The notes: generated from the sequence alone by a model not told the origin. 64,000 nucleotides of DNA from Mastigias papua (GCA_964019165.1 OZ025268.1:15741852-15805851), one strand, 5' to 3'; counted from the stretch's first letter, positions 1-32,904 are shown. Numbers and translations are program-made.

Positions 1-939
1 TGTATCTGGCGGATCTTCTTGTACCTTTTGCCCTTATCCTCTGAAAGCTCATCCGGGTTTAAATGGGCACCTTCCTCGAATGATCGACCCTTTTGATGAG
101 TCAAAAATTAAATTATCACCTCCCTTTAATGAGGGCCTCCCTTATACTTTGAGCAAGTGCACAATTATTGAATGGTAAATGCCAAATTGTTGTCAGCCTT
201 TGATCCTTAGTATGCGCCGTGTTTAGTGCCGCCGCCTATATTCTTAGAGTTGCCTATCGGCTTTGATTGAATCAGGATTAAGCCCTTTCATTGCCGATGA
301 AATACAAGTTAAGAAGGCTCCTTCTTTTATGATTGTCGACGATAGCGATATAAATGACACAAATATTGATGTCTAGTTCATTTATTGTTACTCTAATAAC
401 AGTATTTCCAAGAACAATAAACAATGTTTTATTTCATACGTCCATACATTATGGACTCCATAAGTATTCATGTATTTATTTATTTATTTTCATTTTTTTA
501 AAACTGGCAAAAATACTGGAAAATTTGCATATATTGACAGCAATGGTTTGCACTTTGATGAGAGTCTCTGTTTAAATTGGTGTCCCCTCGAATGAGCACC
601 CTTTTTGAAGTATCAAAGCTTCAATGAGCACCCTGGCACTCTTTCAGATAATATGGGTAACAGTTATCAACAACTGAAGTCTTGAAAGTATCGAAAACTT
701 GAACAATAACAACCTCCGGAACCAACAGCAACTGTGGGGAATGCAATACCAGAAAATGTTGAAAGTGGAAGTGTTGAATACCTCGAAAAGCTTTTTTAAA
801 ATCTAATCAAAAATAACATTTCGGATAATTTTATTTTCTTATTTTTAAATAATATTCTGATTTGAAAGGAATGAAAAGAATTTTGTTTTAGATTTTATAC
901 TTTCAAAAGGACAGCATAAATTAGGGCCATGGGGAGTAT

Positions 940-1215
940 ACGGTTTTTTATAAGGAATATACATGTAGCCTACCAAAATATTTAAAGAACTCATACTACT
1001 AAAGGAAAATTCCCTATAGAACTTAAAACTAAAGGCACAGTTCAGGATTTCAATGTTTTACATGTGTCTATACCATTTTATGGCACTATTGTGCGCTGAA
1101 AAGTAAGGAATTGATCAGTACTACAATTTGATCATTGGAGATCCAAAAATAAGGAACTTATGGAACTAGGCCTTGAGCTAGGTTCCTTATAAAAAAATCG
1201 TGCAGTACTTTAAAA
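940..1215 (-). repeat. MITE family A copy, minus orientation
   Basis: Reversed, it reads TTATAAGGAACCTAGCTCAA, GGCCTAGTTCCATAAGTTCC, then CTCCAATGATCAAATTG and TTTTCCTTTAGTAGTATGAG, and ends in a TTCCTTATAA motif. This is nearly collinear with 33085-33515. The ends form an inverted repeat (TATAAGGAA / TTCCTTATA). Confidence 0.65.
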
Positions 1216-1539
1216 CACAACTGAGTTGGACGTTAACTGAGTTAAGCATTCTAGCAATCATTATTATATAATTGTCAAGGTTCTGGGGTCCGGGTTGTAG
1301 CTGTTGAGTGTGGGCAGAACCTAAAGTAGGAAATATTTACAGATCCAAACTTGTATAAAAGTACATTCGGTCTTTCCTCGAAATTACACGAAAGACGTGG
1401 CAGAAAGTTGAAACTGTTGTCTAACAGGTAAAATGATGGATATTAATATTTTCTTTTGTAATCTATGCCATGTGCATACGTATAAATTTGCCTTAGCTTT
1501 AATTACTTAAAAGTAAAGGTTTGTCTCATATACGAATCT

Positions 1540-1745
1540 GTATGTTGGGAGTGCATGTTAGAGAGAACACTTATGCTGGGTCGTCAACATATTGAGATCG
1601 GGTGGCCAGTTCCTTTCCTGGCCACTTTTCACTCCCTAGTGCTGCCATCAGGTACCCGTTTGCTGCTGGGTGTTTCGTACAGCAGTCAAATTTACATGCG
1701 CGGTCCTCACCTTATTTCAGTTTGTGCTGCCTATCGATTCATTCA
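1540..1745 (-). repeat. SINE copy 1 (body and tail)
   Basis: Read on the minus strand it contains CCCAGCAGCAAACGGGTACC, GTGAAAAGTGGCCAGGAAAG and GAACTGGCCACCC, matching block for block the SINE at 37290-37690. The tRNA-like head is not clear here. Confidence 0.65.
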
Positions 1746-1946
1746 AATCAGAAATAGCCAGTAATCCATAAATTTATTTATTGCAATGTTTGCCAATTTT
1801 GTTTTTATATTTTCTTTTTGTTTTGTTTGCTATTATGAAATAATATAAGAAAAATACTCTAACTTTGTTCCTTGTTCACGTACTGTTTTGTTGGCAAATT
1901 CAAGCACATACACATTCATTGCTTTGAAACTACAACAGTGAGCTTT

Positions 1947-1966
1947 GGGGGGGGGGGGGGGGGGGG
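1947..1966 (+). repeat. Homopolymer G20
   Basis: Twenty consecutive G, in a region without a gene. Length is likely to vary and to be mis-sequenced. Confidence 0.95.
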
Positions 1967-4199
1967 AGGCACATGATGTACATGCGCATTAGTCTGCATG
2001 TTGGTATAAAGTAGGGCTGCTTTAAGTAAGAACTAGAATACGTATATTTAGCAAGTCCATTTTCAAAAGGCCACAAATTTTCCATTTTGTTCCCGTTAAT
2101 ATTTACAATAATCCGCCACTGCTGTTGTCAAAAGTTTTGCTCTTAGCCTCAATATTCTTTAAAATTTCTGGTTTGGCCTATAATTTTTTAAAATCATTCT
2201 ACTCCATAGAGAACTTCGTTTGAACGATTGAGGAAGGTAGTTTAAAACGAACATTTGCCTGCTAAGTACCATTGAGGGGAGTGTCGCAAGTATTTGTTGG
2301 GTTTGCCTTCATAACAGATCTTCCTGAGAAATCCTTCAATGGCATTTTAGGAAACAAAGAACATTCATTAACTTGTAAGCTTTCTTCCTATGCAGAATAG
2401 TGTGTAGCATAAGTAGGAAATAGGTAGCACAAAGCTGCATGCATGCTCCAAGTATCACGGGTACTATCCGGGGCAAATTTCCATGGTTCCTCCGAAGTAG
2501 CATGTGTTTTCAAATTAAAAATTTGTAAGAAACTGTTTATAACTTCAAGCAGCCAGCCTACATTAAGAAACTTTTGCTCGGAATATGGAAAATTCTTTTG
2601 ATTAGATAAACAGTAGTGTACTTTGATGTCCTATAAATATTCCTTTGTGTGCTGTTGAATAGAAAGAATGCAATTGAATATCGCTTTGGCTTCTAGTGTA
2701 AACACACATAACCTATCGTTTAAACACATTGTATCTCATCAAATTCTCAGGGGGGCGGATTGCCTCTTTTTTCAAAGTTGGATGCATCTGACTGACCGGA
2801 AATGTGCGTGCCTATAGTTTGTGGAAATATGAATCAATAGCGAGGGAATGTTGGAAAATAGAAATATCTCTAACTTATTTTAGGAGATATGAAATAAACC
2901 ATTTGTAAATGTCCAAGAAATAACCGAAAAAATTGCAGATGAGGTGATGGAATGCTGAAAAAACTAACCTATATTTGCTTCAAGCACACTTACATGGTAT
3001 TGATGTATGTGTAGATGACTGGATATGTTGAAATATTAAATGACTGCGATGTAGTTTTCAGAAATAAGAATTCGTTAATGGGCCTAAAAGCAGATGTTTC
3101 TGCTAGGAGTAGGAGCTTGCGGCATTTATATGCGGCCACAAAGAACCAGTTTTGATATCAAGAGGATTCATTTCGTCTTTTTGACAGACCCCATCTTGAC
3201 ATTACGGACTAAAGTTGATCGATAGTCTCGATAGCATTGTTAATCGCTCATCAGAGTCCACTTCCCATTGAACTTAAGAATCTTGAAATCAACTTGAAAA
3301 AAATTATAATTGCCAAATCCCATGCAGAAAATGACCCATTTTATCCGAGAGCAGCTTCTCATGCCAGTGTCATCAAGACCATTTGACCCAGGGTCAGGTG
3401 CCTATCAACTCCATTCGTAGAATATTGTGCCCAAAAGTTGAGTTTAAATAGGTTGTTTTACATATTCAAGGCAGTCCTATCGGCATTGTGAGCATTATGT
3501 GGTATCCATTAAAACACACAATTGTTGTATGAAGTCTTTTAAGTATGTATCGATTTGTTGACTTTTCTCTTGTTGTGGTCCCACATGACATTTTGACTTC
3601 TTGCCCGTAGCAAACCGCAGGTGCTTTGCAACATATTTTCAATTAAACCTCTTCTAAACAGTTCTAGGTAATTGGTAAAATAGAAGATTGTCTTGCCGAA
3701 AAGCCTTCTGTACCTGTAGTTAATGGGCGTAACTTATTATTTAATGAAGCGTTTAGTAGCGTAGTTCAAATAGTGTCTGTCAGTGTTCGGATAGAGGATT
3801 GTATTCACAATGTTGGAAAGTGACTACCCCCCGTTCCTGTGCAGCTTCTATGCTACGGAATTGATAGCTTTTCTCAGTCCACGCAAACTGGGTCTACATC
3901 GAAACTGATAGTTATCACATAGAGTTTATGAATCATTAACACCTGGGCCTTCTGTTCATAATGTGATATGACTTCTGCTCGTGTAGGGCAAATGTTTTCA
4001 ACCAGTTATCATTGAGGCTATGCGACATTCTTGCATAACGTCTAATTTGCCGATCAACTGAGTTACAATTCAGTTGTAATTGCCACATGGTGTAAAGATG
4101 TTTAGGAGTGGGTCATTCACATTTTTGGTCGATTTGATCGAATTCGACAGTCGTGAGTACATACTGCCGTTAATACACGGTTTTTGTTGGAATGTTATT

Positions 4200-4500
4200 T
4201 TTCTCTTTGTGCTGTTTCTTAGCTTTGTCATGATTTCAGTAGTAAAACTTTCTTGACAAGAATGTTTGATATTGTATATACGATGTTGCAAGGCACACAG
4301 GCACTACACAAGAATAACACTGGGTGTATGGATCAACACGGGAACTTTACAAATTAGGGTGATGGGGCTTGCTTGAAAATTGGAATTTTAAATGTATGTG
4401 GACGTATAGAGTTTCTCAGGCAGTTCTCAGAAATCTATTGCTGAGCTTTCTTAACTTTGTGAGCAGTCGAGCACTGCTCTTTTATGAACCACATATGTGA
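4200..4500. repeat. MITE family B copy
   Basis: Contains TTAGCTTTGTCATGATTTCA, then ACAAGAATGTTTGATATTG, and the right end TTTGTGAGCAGTCGAGCACT GCTC, aligned with the 8.9 kb and 40.8 kb copies. Confidence 0.5.
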
Positions 4501-4907
4501 ACTGAGGTAATTTTATTTGCAATTCCCTTTTTTCGACCCTTGATTTTATTTGGCCATTGGACAATTCAATTGATAAAATCGTGCTCGCTTCCCTTTGTTA
4601 ATCAAAAGGTTAATTATGCAGGGGCATGGATTAACCGTTTTTGCACATATGATGAAACATTCCAAGGAAGAGCTAACAAATTTCTACGTTATCATGATGT
4701 TATGCTGGATGCTAAGATAATTTTCGAAATAGAACAGGTTTCTGGTATGGCTTGTACGCATATGACCCGCAAGATGAAAGTTCCCTAGTTTTGGGCCTCT
4801 CTTTGCTGCAAGTTCCTTAATGAATTATTAATTTAAGCTGCACATTTTGTACTATATAGACATTATAAGTATAAAGTGTTATGACAGGATATTATAAATA
4901 TTGTAAA

Positions 4908-5076
4908 CAGGGACGTAAGGACTGGAATTGTGGGGTGTCAAACCCCCCCACCCACAACTTTTTTAAGTGTAAGAAGATTGAGGTAAAATTAGGTCAGTAA
5001 ATCGCTAAAATCAGATAATTTTGGAAGAATTGAAGGCTACACACCCCCCACCCAAAGGGTTCTCGCGATGTCCCTG
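4908..5076. mobile_element. Short MITE with CAGGGAC termini
   Basis: About 169 bases. The left end CAGGGACGTAAGGACTGG is mirrored by the right end, which reversed reads CAGGGACATCGCGAGAACC. Inside both ends lie C- or G-rich runs (GTGGGGTGTC and ACACCCCCCACCC). Short frames crossing it are not genes. Confidence 0.6.
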
Positions 5077-6904
5077 ACTATAGGTTTTAACACAAACCCC
5101 TCTCTGAAACACTGGCGCAAGGATTACGCACAGTTTGACTGCAATAAATGGAACTGGCCTCCAAATGCTCAATTGCGTGCTGTGATAAAAGATATTCGAA
5201 TTTTTAAGTTCCTCAGTTACTCTGTCTTTAGTAGTGCAAGCTCCTTTGATTTTTTGGGTTTTTGCATAGAGGTTCCTTGTAAAGTGGCTCCCTTTTAAAA
5301 AGGTGTACTGTACCTGCGTACAAGTATAATTCATTGCATGTTTTTATTTCGCTTTTAAGTATTTCGTAATATAGAATCGCTTGTAGATATGAAGCTACTC
5401 ATTTTAATTAAGTTGATGTTGTTTTTATTACCTCATGAATACTTAAATTTTAAGTGCCAAGACACTCATTCAACGAGAGAGCAACTCTTCACGGTTTCAC
5501 CCGTCTTCCAATGCCACAGTCCATTTTACAGAAATATCGACGAACATGTCAGTCAAATAATTGCTGGAAATTTGAGTAATGTGATGTGCGACTGTGTCAG
5601 CTGCCAGCTGTTCAGTTTGTTCTGTCTTTCACTCTTTTCTCACTTACTCTGCTGGATCTTATTGTGAGATTCTGCATTAGTCTCACATCACATCAAGAAC
5701 TTGTTGTGTGATATTAATCTTTCAGGTTAGTGTTCTGAGATGGTACGGAATGTGATAACGACAAATTCAAAACTATGATTTAGAATTATTTTCTCATGTA
5801 TGTTGACTTGTTTTCGGCAGATTTTAGATGCCTTCGTTTGTGTACAAATAACTAAATTTATAGACTTCACTACATTAGCAGAATTTTCTGCAGTCTTGAT
5901 TGATATTCCCACCGTTTACTACAGGTGACGCTTCATTTCTGCAGATTCCGTTGGTTCCTTCAACAATCCCCATTAAGCATAATTTTAATCATTAGCTACT
6001 AATTTCATTGATATCCTCTCTTCTTATTGTGAATGGCAATATTGAAAAGTTTTAAGCAGTTTTTGTCTAGAATTACTTTTCATTGTAGCTAGACACTGGC
6101 CTCTACACTCGTTTGTTTATAGGCAACATAGTACTCAGGTAGGCCAAAGCTTAATGAATTTCTAGTACTGGAGCGGAGACTGCCAAGAAATGTGAATGCT
6201 TCTGTTTGAAAAGAAGAAGTTCTGTCAAGTCGATCCTTCACTTGTGAAAACAAATTCAACAATACTTGTATTCAATGGTTTTCAAATATTTATGTTTACT
6301 TGTCTTCTGAGACCCTTGTGACACTATATTTCCTTGTCTCTAAGTATATCTTAAAGAAGCGAAAAGTAGAAAGGTAATGAAGTGCTAAGGAATTTTGAGT
6401 ACTCAAATTTTATCGCCAGTTAAGAACTTTTCAGAATGAGCCTTAGACGAAATTGCTTTTTGAAAAAATGCGCGTATTACCTCAATAGAGTTCAGTGTTT
6501 GTTGTATTTTTTGTGAATTTGCTGCATTCTTTCCTCATTTTATACCCTTCAAAAGTATCCGTTAAGTACATCAGGGCTGCATTGTGTTATTTCCAATCAT
6601 CAGCACTTGAGAAATTTTATTCTCATTAGCCTAATGCACTTTCAAATTTTTAGTCTGCTTTACAATAATTTGATTATGCTGCAAAGAATCTACCTGTAGC
6701 TTTGCGTGGCCACTTTCTTTTGGTTGGAAAATGTGAAGTGTCTTTTAGGACTCGGTTTTCTTGTTTTTATTTATCGGCCAGCCATGACTGCGTGTTATAG
6801 ATACGACCACTGCTTATTTCATCCAGTTTTCCTTAGGGTAATGCCTGATTGCCATTGTTATCGATGGTAATTTCTCATTTGTTTAAAGTAATTTTTCTCA
6901 TTTG

Positions 6905-7855
6905 TCTATATATTTGTTCGCCCAATACTGGAACTTTCTTGGCTTTTTCATGATTTCAGTACTGAAACTGTCTTATGACTTTCGACTTATGACTTATTAC
7001 AAGAATAGCCGAGCTACGCGCAGAAGGTCATGCACTACACAAACATAAATTAAGTAGAAGTGATGATTGTCTTGCGTGAATATTTTTAATTTTAGGAATC
7101 GGTCAGTAATTCTTCCAGGGGAGGAGGTGGAAGACATCTAGGAGGGAGGACCAAAATTATGCACACTCAGAGGGAAGGGGGATGAAAAATAAAGAGCATT
7201 TCAAAATAAGTAGTATGGAGTTTCTTCTGAAATCCTGGAGTTGGGACTAAAACTTTTTAAGTAAAACGGAGAGAGAGACGAAAATTCCATCAAATATATG
7301 AGAATGCCTTCCACCTCTTCCCCACAATTAGTTAATCACCCGTCCCTTTAAACTATATACTCTTTTTTTTATAAGAATACAGTATATAAGAATATTGAGG
7401 CTCATAGTTACTGAAATTTAGGAATAATTTAAGAATAATGCAAGGCTCAAGCTTCATCAGGATATAAGAATTCTTTTGTATCATAGTTATAATACTGCTT
7501 TCTGATGTACTTTTGCATCATCGATACAAAATATAAACCCTTGCTTACTTTTGTGATGTAAGCAAGAGTGTATAAACATCAACAAAGATTGGAATATATT
7601 CCTTAAATTTTTGGGCGAAGTTGCACCTTTGGTAGTTAAGAATAATTTAAGAATAATTCTAGGCTCGAAATCAGAAAAATTTGGGAATATTGAGGCTGGG
7701 AAAAGATTTAGGTATTCTTATAAAAAAAGAGTTTATGACTTATCGACTTTATTAGGTCTCAAAAATTCAATACTGAACTTTTTAACTTTTTGAGCAGTCG
7801 AGTATTACTTTGTAATGGAGCACTTTCTTATAAATGACCTAGCCACTCCATGCGT
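6905..7855. repeat. MITE family B copy, expanded
   Basis: The left part (CTTTTTCATGATTTCAGTAC near 6945) and right part (TTTTTGAGCAGTCGAGTATT near 7782) match family B but are 0.8 kb apart, so the copy probably carries inserted or duplicated sequence. The middle repeats an AAGAATAATTTAAGAATAAT motif. Confidence 0.45.
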
Positions 7856-7902
7856 AAAATCTTTCTTGTTTTCCTATTCATTCACATATTTAAGCTATCA
7901 CA

Positions 7903-7986
7903 ACAAAAAACCGTGAATAAGACTGTTTCAATTGCATTGTTGACAAACGTTTTTCAATAATATGCTGCTCTTTTCATAAGTTAGTA
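7903..7986 (+). repeat. 84-base repeat, copy 1 of an inverted near-identical pair
   Basis: Starts ACAAAAAACCGTGAATAAGA, ends CATAAGTTAGTA. Its reverse complement occurs at 12709-12792 with about four differences in 84 bases. Confidence 0.8.
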
Positions 7987-8938
7987 TCTCCTATTCTATA
8001 CTTTACTTAATATCTCCTATTCATTCAATTTTCATAAAACATAACACAGCTTCAGCCACCATGCAAACCACAAAGTCTAGTAGCAAAGATCTTCTTCGTT
8101 TGAACCTTCGAGCTCTTGCAACAATTCATCTCAGGTTTTTTCATCAAGTGTCATGAACTATTGATATAATGTGTACTATTGGTTTTCTATCCTTGTCTTG
8201 TGTAAATTTATCTAACCCTACAATTGCAACTGTTTTCCCGGAGCTTATTCATCAGGCTAGTTATAACTTTGCAAAAGGGACTTGTCAAAACTTTATAGCA
8301 TCTTATGTGTATTGTTTGCTTTACGTGATTAGAGTATAGTCTGATGACCGAAGTACAGTCGAAACCCCCTTAAAAAGCAGCAACCCCCTTTACATATATG
8401 ATGTGGATAAATGATTGAATGAATTGGCCAATGAACGCATGAATGGATGCATAGACGAAAGAACATTTCGGTAAGCTTCTGTAAGCCAAAAATACGTAAA
8501 GTTCTTGTTGAAAGATAGTGAAGTGTCTGTTGAATTTTAAACCTGGCCAAGCTAAAATTATTATGAACATTTCTCAGTTATGGACTATGGGTTCAGGATG
8601 TCCATTAACGCAGGAAAGTGTCATCTATAGCTTTTGTTTGTGGTAGGCCGGTTGCTGATTATGTCTCATATTTACTGTATTAGCCTTTGGTTGTATCTAT
8701 CTGGCTTATGTCTCATTCCAGAGGGCTATTTGCTCGATAGTATTGAGTTAATGGTCAAATGTAGTTTCCTTGTGGAAACAAACGTGGGATGATACGTGAT
8801 ACTGATAGTTAGAGCATTTAAGTCATTCCGTATGTTTCATATCAACGATTTTGCGATCTTCCCAACGGAATTAGCCATTTTAGATTAATGATTGACTATC
8901 TTGTCTGAAATGATGACGATTTTATTTTTTAATGAATG

Positions 8939-9277
8939 GGTTAGTTTCAGATCATCAGCTAACTTTCTTCGCTTTTTCATGATTTCAGTACTATATCTTT
9001 CTGAAGACTTTCTTTGCGAGAATATTCGAGTTTGTGTTGCACAAGAAAACAGGCATTACAGAAGCATAGCACTGATATATTTACATTATTAAAGGAAATC
9101 TATGCAGATTAAGCAAAAGAAATTATGTGCTTGCGCATATAGTGCACTTGCATATGTACATCACCTTGTTATCTTTCTCAATTCCCAGACATTTCCACAC
9201 GGAACTTCTTTAATATTTTGAGAAGTCGAGTACTGCTTCCTTATAAGAAACTTTCCTATAAAAAAATTCGTGTATAG
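8939..9277. repeat. MITE family B copy
   Basis: Shares CTTTTTCATGATTTCAGTAC, the block TTGCGAGAATATTCGAGTTT and the right end AAGTCGAGTACTGCTTCC then TATAAAAAAATTCGTG with the copy at 40803-41243. Confidence 0.6.
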
Positions 9278-10102
9278 AAGCAGCCTTCGCCTTGACTTTC
9301 AAATTTCGTGGTATGATTTTGCGAAGCAAACGACACACCACAGTTAAGCTTTTCTTCAAGTTGCCATACAGTCGAAAGGAGTTACATAAAATTAAGCATT
9401 GTTCGTTCTCTAGTTTTGAACTGTGCTGGACACTTCCAGGAGAGTGGCACTTACCTTTAGGGGACAGTTTTAGGATATGGTCTCTAGCACTTTTTCTTGA
9501 AGCATCGGTCCCAGGCTCCTGTGGACTGGTCGCCCTTCCCCTCCCCCAGTAACCAACAAAGTGCCCATCACTTCTTAGAAGAAAAACAGCTGAAATTAAT
9601 TCTATTGTTTGACGATATGATTTCATAACATTGACAAGCTGATTTTCTTGCTGAATGAAATCATGTTGACAAAACTACGAAGAAGTGCTCATGTTTCTTG
9701 TCAGTTTAAAGAATCCTCTTTGTTGTGTAGTTTTTGGAATGATACCATGTGTTTAGTACTTACTTATTATCTTTACTTTTATACTTACTTTAACCAAGTT
9801 GATAATAAACTTGCTATTTGCTAGCAGGATATATGCCTAGTTGATCTTCCAGCAGGTATTCTGTACTAAATTTAAGAGTTTGGAAAAGCTTTGTCGCTAC
9901 AGGTTAGTGGTATAGCTATCAAGAAACGAAATAAATGGAGGGGAATAGATTACGGAGGTGTTACCGGAGACTTATAAAAGCTGTCCAGAGCCAATTTGAC
10001 ATAGCTGATCATCTGTTGATGAAAACTTTAAAGACATTTTAGATTGATTTTTAGCCGTATTTTGTAAACTTTGTATTTGATAGCCATTGTTTTTGCATTT
10101 AG

Positions 10103-29197
<19,095 letters not shown>

Positions 29198-31100
29198 TAT
29201 AACCTAGATTTTGTTTATATTCATATGGTTAGCTTTATCTTTACATTTGCATTCAAATCATACTTATATCTTTATATAAAATGGTCATATTCACGTTCTC
29301 AAAAATTATTTGGCCCTATTTCTTTGCGTAGACTGCACTCGATTATGAACAACCTATATTAAAATTCAAATTTCAAAATTTTACTTCTATCAAGTTCTTT
29401 CAAGTTACTTCTATCTATCAAGTTCTTATCTACATTTTCTCGATTTTATTCAGAGGAGTTCTATAGACGCAACAATCGTAAGCTTTTCGAATCAATTGGA
29501 AAGCTTCAGATCAAAGCCTATGGGCTATCATCTTAACTTGATTTACCTCAGTTTTTTTTTACATTTGAGCCTGCTATTTATGCGGTAAATCCTCGAATTT
29601 GCCCCCTTGAAAAGCTCCTACATAAGTAAGCCCCCCTGCTAGAACTTCAAATTCTTTATAGGTCCCCCTCCATTGTATATGCCCTCATCACTGAAGATGA
29701 TCAAGACTTAGTCATAGACTGATGCTTATATTCAGAATTCAGTTTATGTTATGGAGAAAAGCCCTCTTCAAGTAAGCCCTCCCTTTAGATAAGCCCCTAG
29801 CCAACAGCTATATAATAAATAAGCCCACAGGGGGCAAGCTCGAGGATTTAGAGTGGTAGAAGTTCCTATCAATTGGAGATAGAATGTGCTTTCCCCAAAA
29901 CGACCGTATATATCTTTAGACTTTCCCTATTCAATTTCGACCTTTCATTCTTGGTAGACATACGTAGACGTATTTAAATCAGTTTTATCGGTGTGCAATA
30001 ATTTATTTGACATTCATTTACAATGTTGTTGTATATAATTCTTATTGTAATTATATCGTAATATCACTGCTATTAGTCTCATTCATTGAACACATAGTGT
30101 TTCCATACGATTGTTTTTACGTAGATTGTCGTGCATAACAAATTGCTGTGGTGGCGTATCGTTGTGTGGTAGGAATTGTTCGCCAGATTTATTAACTTGG
30201 TTTATTCATGCAGATTTTTATCCATGATTATTTCTAATTATTATGTACTTAAATAAATTTTTACCATTTAGATGCCCTATTCTATCTAGTAAGGGAACGT
30301 ACTTGATCAAGCTAATGCCTTCAAGCACATAAAACAGCTTATGTTTAGCCTTGCAGTCACAGTCGAATACACTTCTCTTAGTACTTTTAATCTAGCATAA
30401 TTGTGTAATTTTATCTATTCATAAATGTTAGTAATTATGAGTTTATGATAGAACTCTTGTATGATTCTTTGTGTATTATGTAGCCTGATTGCGTTTAGGC
30501 ATTAAATAGTAGTTCTTTTCAGAGCCTTGTTTATGAAGTCTTATTTCGCTCTTTTGCGCGGTGTAGTGCATCTTCCTTACTTTGACAACGTCACTATGAC
30601 ATTCTCTATTGAAACTTACGAAGTTTAAGATACTGCTACCAAAGAATTTCAATTTTTCAAATAAAATGCGAATCGAAGAAGCATTTCGGTAGCGACATTA
30701 GATAACTTTTAAGGAATGAGCAATGCGTTTATAAACCTTTCTAGTATAGACAATTTGGTCTCATTCTCTTTAGTTCTCGTGACTATGCGGAGTATAGTTG
30801 ACTACTTATCATGGTGGACCCAGAGCAGGCCTGATCCAGAATGGAAAAGGAGTGAACTGATCAAAAATAACTGTTTGCAGGACTAACCCACAGATGTTTG
30901 CAAATACTGTATCTTACTAGGATTACAGTCATGTTTCATATTTGCCAGTTTTTCTAACAAATACTCTTCTTTACAGACCTTGCTCTCTTTTTAGTCAGTT
31001 TTAGAGTAGAACTATCACTCACTACGTTGAAAACTTTGTCCATATAAGTCCTAGGTATTTTCCTGACATGTTAAAAGATGCTCTGCCGTATATCTTTCTC
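29198..31100. other. AGAP 3' flank and intergenic DNA
   Basis: It contains the AGAP 3' UTR, one MITE and AT-rich sequence with candidate AATAAA sites near 29813 and 30254. No coding frame is supported. Confidence 0.6.
29585..29850. mobile_element. MITE with TAAATCCTCGA termini in the AGAP 3' flank
   Basis: Left end TAAATCCTCGAATTTGCCCC; the right end reversed reads TAAATCCTCGAGCTTGCCCC. The interior repeats AAGCCCCC-type motifs. About 266 bases. It contains an AATAAA (near 29813) that could serve as a polyadenylation signal for AGAP, whose stop is 600 bases upstream; this is an inference. Confidence 0.7.
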
Positions 31101-31169
31101 TAAGGAGAGCTGTACTTTCAGGTTTCTATTGTATTTCATGAAGTCTATAAAAGGAGCCTTGGACAGCTT

Positions 31170-32846
31170 ATGCAAGGCGGTTGTTTTGTCAGTATTTTTT
31201 TAGAGTGCGCCAAAACGCAACATGATGTGACCTCAGATGTGCCGCTGCTTTCCAATATCATCATTTCTGATGAAAAATTACTGAAGGTTATCCAAGCATT
31301 AAATGTGAACAAAGCTCATGGATGGGATGGTATCTCAGTACAAATAATAAAGGTATACGACAGCTCTCTCCTTTTGCCTCTAAAATGATTTTTGAATCAT
31401 GTATACAACAGGGCTCCTTTCCTGAGGCTTGGAAAAGAGCTAATGTTGTTTCAATCCATAAGAAAAATAGTAAAAACCTCAAAGAACACTATAGGCCTAT
31501 TTCTCTGCTCCCAAAATTTGGAAAAATTTTTGAAAAACTCATTTTCGATAATCTCTACCACCACTTAGATCAAAATGGTTTACTTAATCCCAATCAGTCA
31601 GGTTTTCGCTCTGGTGATTCTTCCGTAAACCAGCTACTCGCCATAGTTCATACAATTTCTGCAGCTTTTGATTGTAATCCTACCCTCGATGTTCGCTCTG
31701 TCTTCCTTGATATTTCGAAAGCTTTTGACTGTGTTTGGCATAAAGGTCTTACATATAAGTTACGTCGGTATGAAGTCTCTGGTAACTTGCTATGCCTTAT
31801 TCAAAGTTTTCTTGCGAACAGAAAATAGCGGACACTCCTTAATAGTAAAACATCAAATTGGGGAGCATTACCAGCAGGCCTCCCTCAAGGATCTATCTCA
31901 AGGCCTATATTCTTTCTGATGTATATCAACGATCTGCCAGAAAATATGAAATATAATATGAAGCTGTTCGGCGATAACGCTTCACTTTTTACAGTTGTCT
32001 GTGATCCTGATCAATCTGCTATACTATTAAATCATGACCTAAGGATTATAGAAGCGTGGGCATACAAATGGAGAATGTCCTTTAACCCTGACCCTATGAA
32101 GCAAGCTATCGAAGTTATATTCTCCAGGAAACGTACTACTGTATATCATCTTGGATCCACAGCTTTATTCTCTTGTCATATACCATCAGCTATTTCTAAA
32201 GCCAGGCAGGGTGTAGAAATGTTAAGCTTTATGTCCAGATATCTACCTAGAAAAACGTTGAATGAATTGCACAAGCTATACGTTCGCTCACACGTGGATT
32301 ACGGTGACGTAATTTATCATATCCCTCCAAAGAAATGTGACCTTACTAGCAGCTTACTTTAAACCATCATATGGAGAAACTGGAATCTTTGCAATATTCT
32401 GCTGCACGAGCAAGTACATGTGCATGGAAAGGTACTTCTAAAACAAAAAATTACTCGAGGAGCTTGGATGGGAAACCGTAGATAAACGACGTTGGAGTAG
32501 ACGCCTAATCCTCTTTTATAAGATTATAAATAATAGCACACCTACCTATACCAGCCCCCCTCCCCCTATTCCAAATCTTCAAGAACCTTTTTACTCCTTT
32601 CGGATGAGAGCAGTGATGGGACTAATATGTGCACGGACTGACAAGTATAAATCAAGCTTCTATCCGAATTGTCTGTCTAAATGGGAAAACGCTGATGCAG
32701 AAACAAGAACCGCACCTTCATTAGCTATCTTCAAAGCAAAGATATCTAGGATTATTCGTACTACTCCAAAACAAGTGTATGGCATTCATAATCCTAAAAG
32801 GCTACCGACCCTCACTCAACTGTGTGTTGGGCTAAGTGAACTATAG
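31170..32846 (+). pseudogene. Decayed non-LTR retrotransposon (CR1/Jockey-like) reverse transcriptase
   Basis: Plus-strand remnant of a LINE ORF2. Recognisable blocks run in order through several frames: KAHGWDGIS, FPEAWKRANVVSIHKKNS, HYRPISLLPKFGKIFEKLIF, QSGFRSGDSS, SVFLDISKAFDCVWHKGL, then GLPQGS, MYINDLPENM, the active-site block reading FGDN where FADD is expected, and the 3' domain ending SFYPNCLSKWENADAE and YGIHNPKRLPTLTQL. Frameshifts, internal stops and loss of the second catalytic Asp show it is dead. The 5' endonuclease part is missing. It lies in the interval between AGAP and CISD3. Confidence 0.9.
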
Positions 32847-32904
32847 CACGTGTTTAGTCAGAATTTCAATGCTATATTAAATCCGGTGTATCCTATTAAT
32901 GAAA

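Larger units (their letters stand above)
1..10102. other. Region without supported coding exons
   Basis: Apart from the repeats listed separately, no frame here shows conserved protein motifs. I looked for the AGAP GTPase-like domain and saw none of its motifs. Two direct copies of a CCTCGAATGA-type motif near 75 and 585 hint at another decayed repeat at the left edge. Confidence 0.6.

Noticed and set aside
1555..1764. 69-codon frame
   Set aside because: It lies in the SINE copy and shares its sequence with the intronic copy at 37.5 kb.
8061..8134. Possible first exon with good start context (GCCACCATG) and a donor
   Set aside because: It ends in phase 2 while the AGAP exon at 10103 needs a phase 1 partner, the coding part is only 24 codons, and no family motif is seen.
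9820..9860. Micro-exon between AG and GT near 9826-9854
   Set aside because: Only about 28 bases, no conserved residues; likely chance splice-like dinucleotides.
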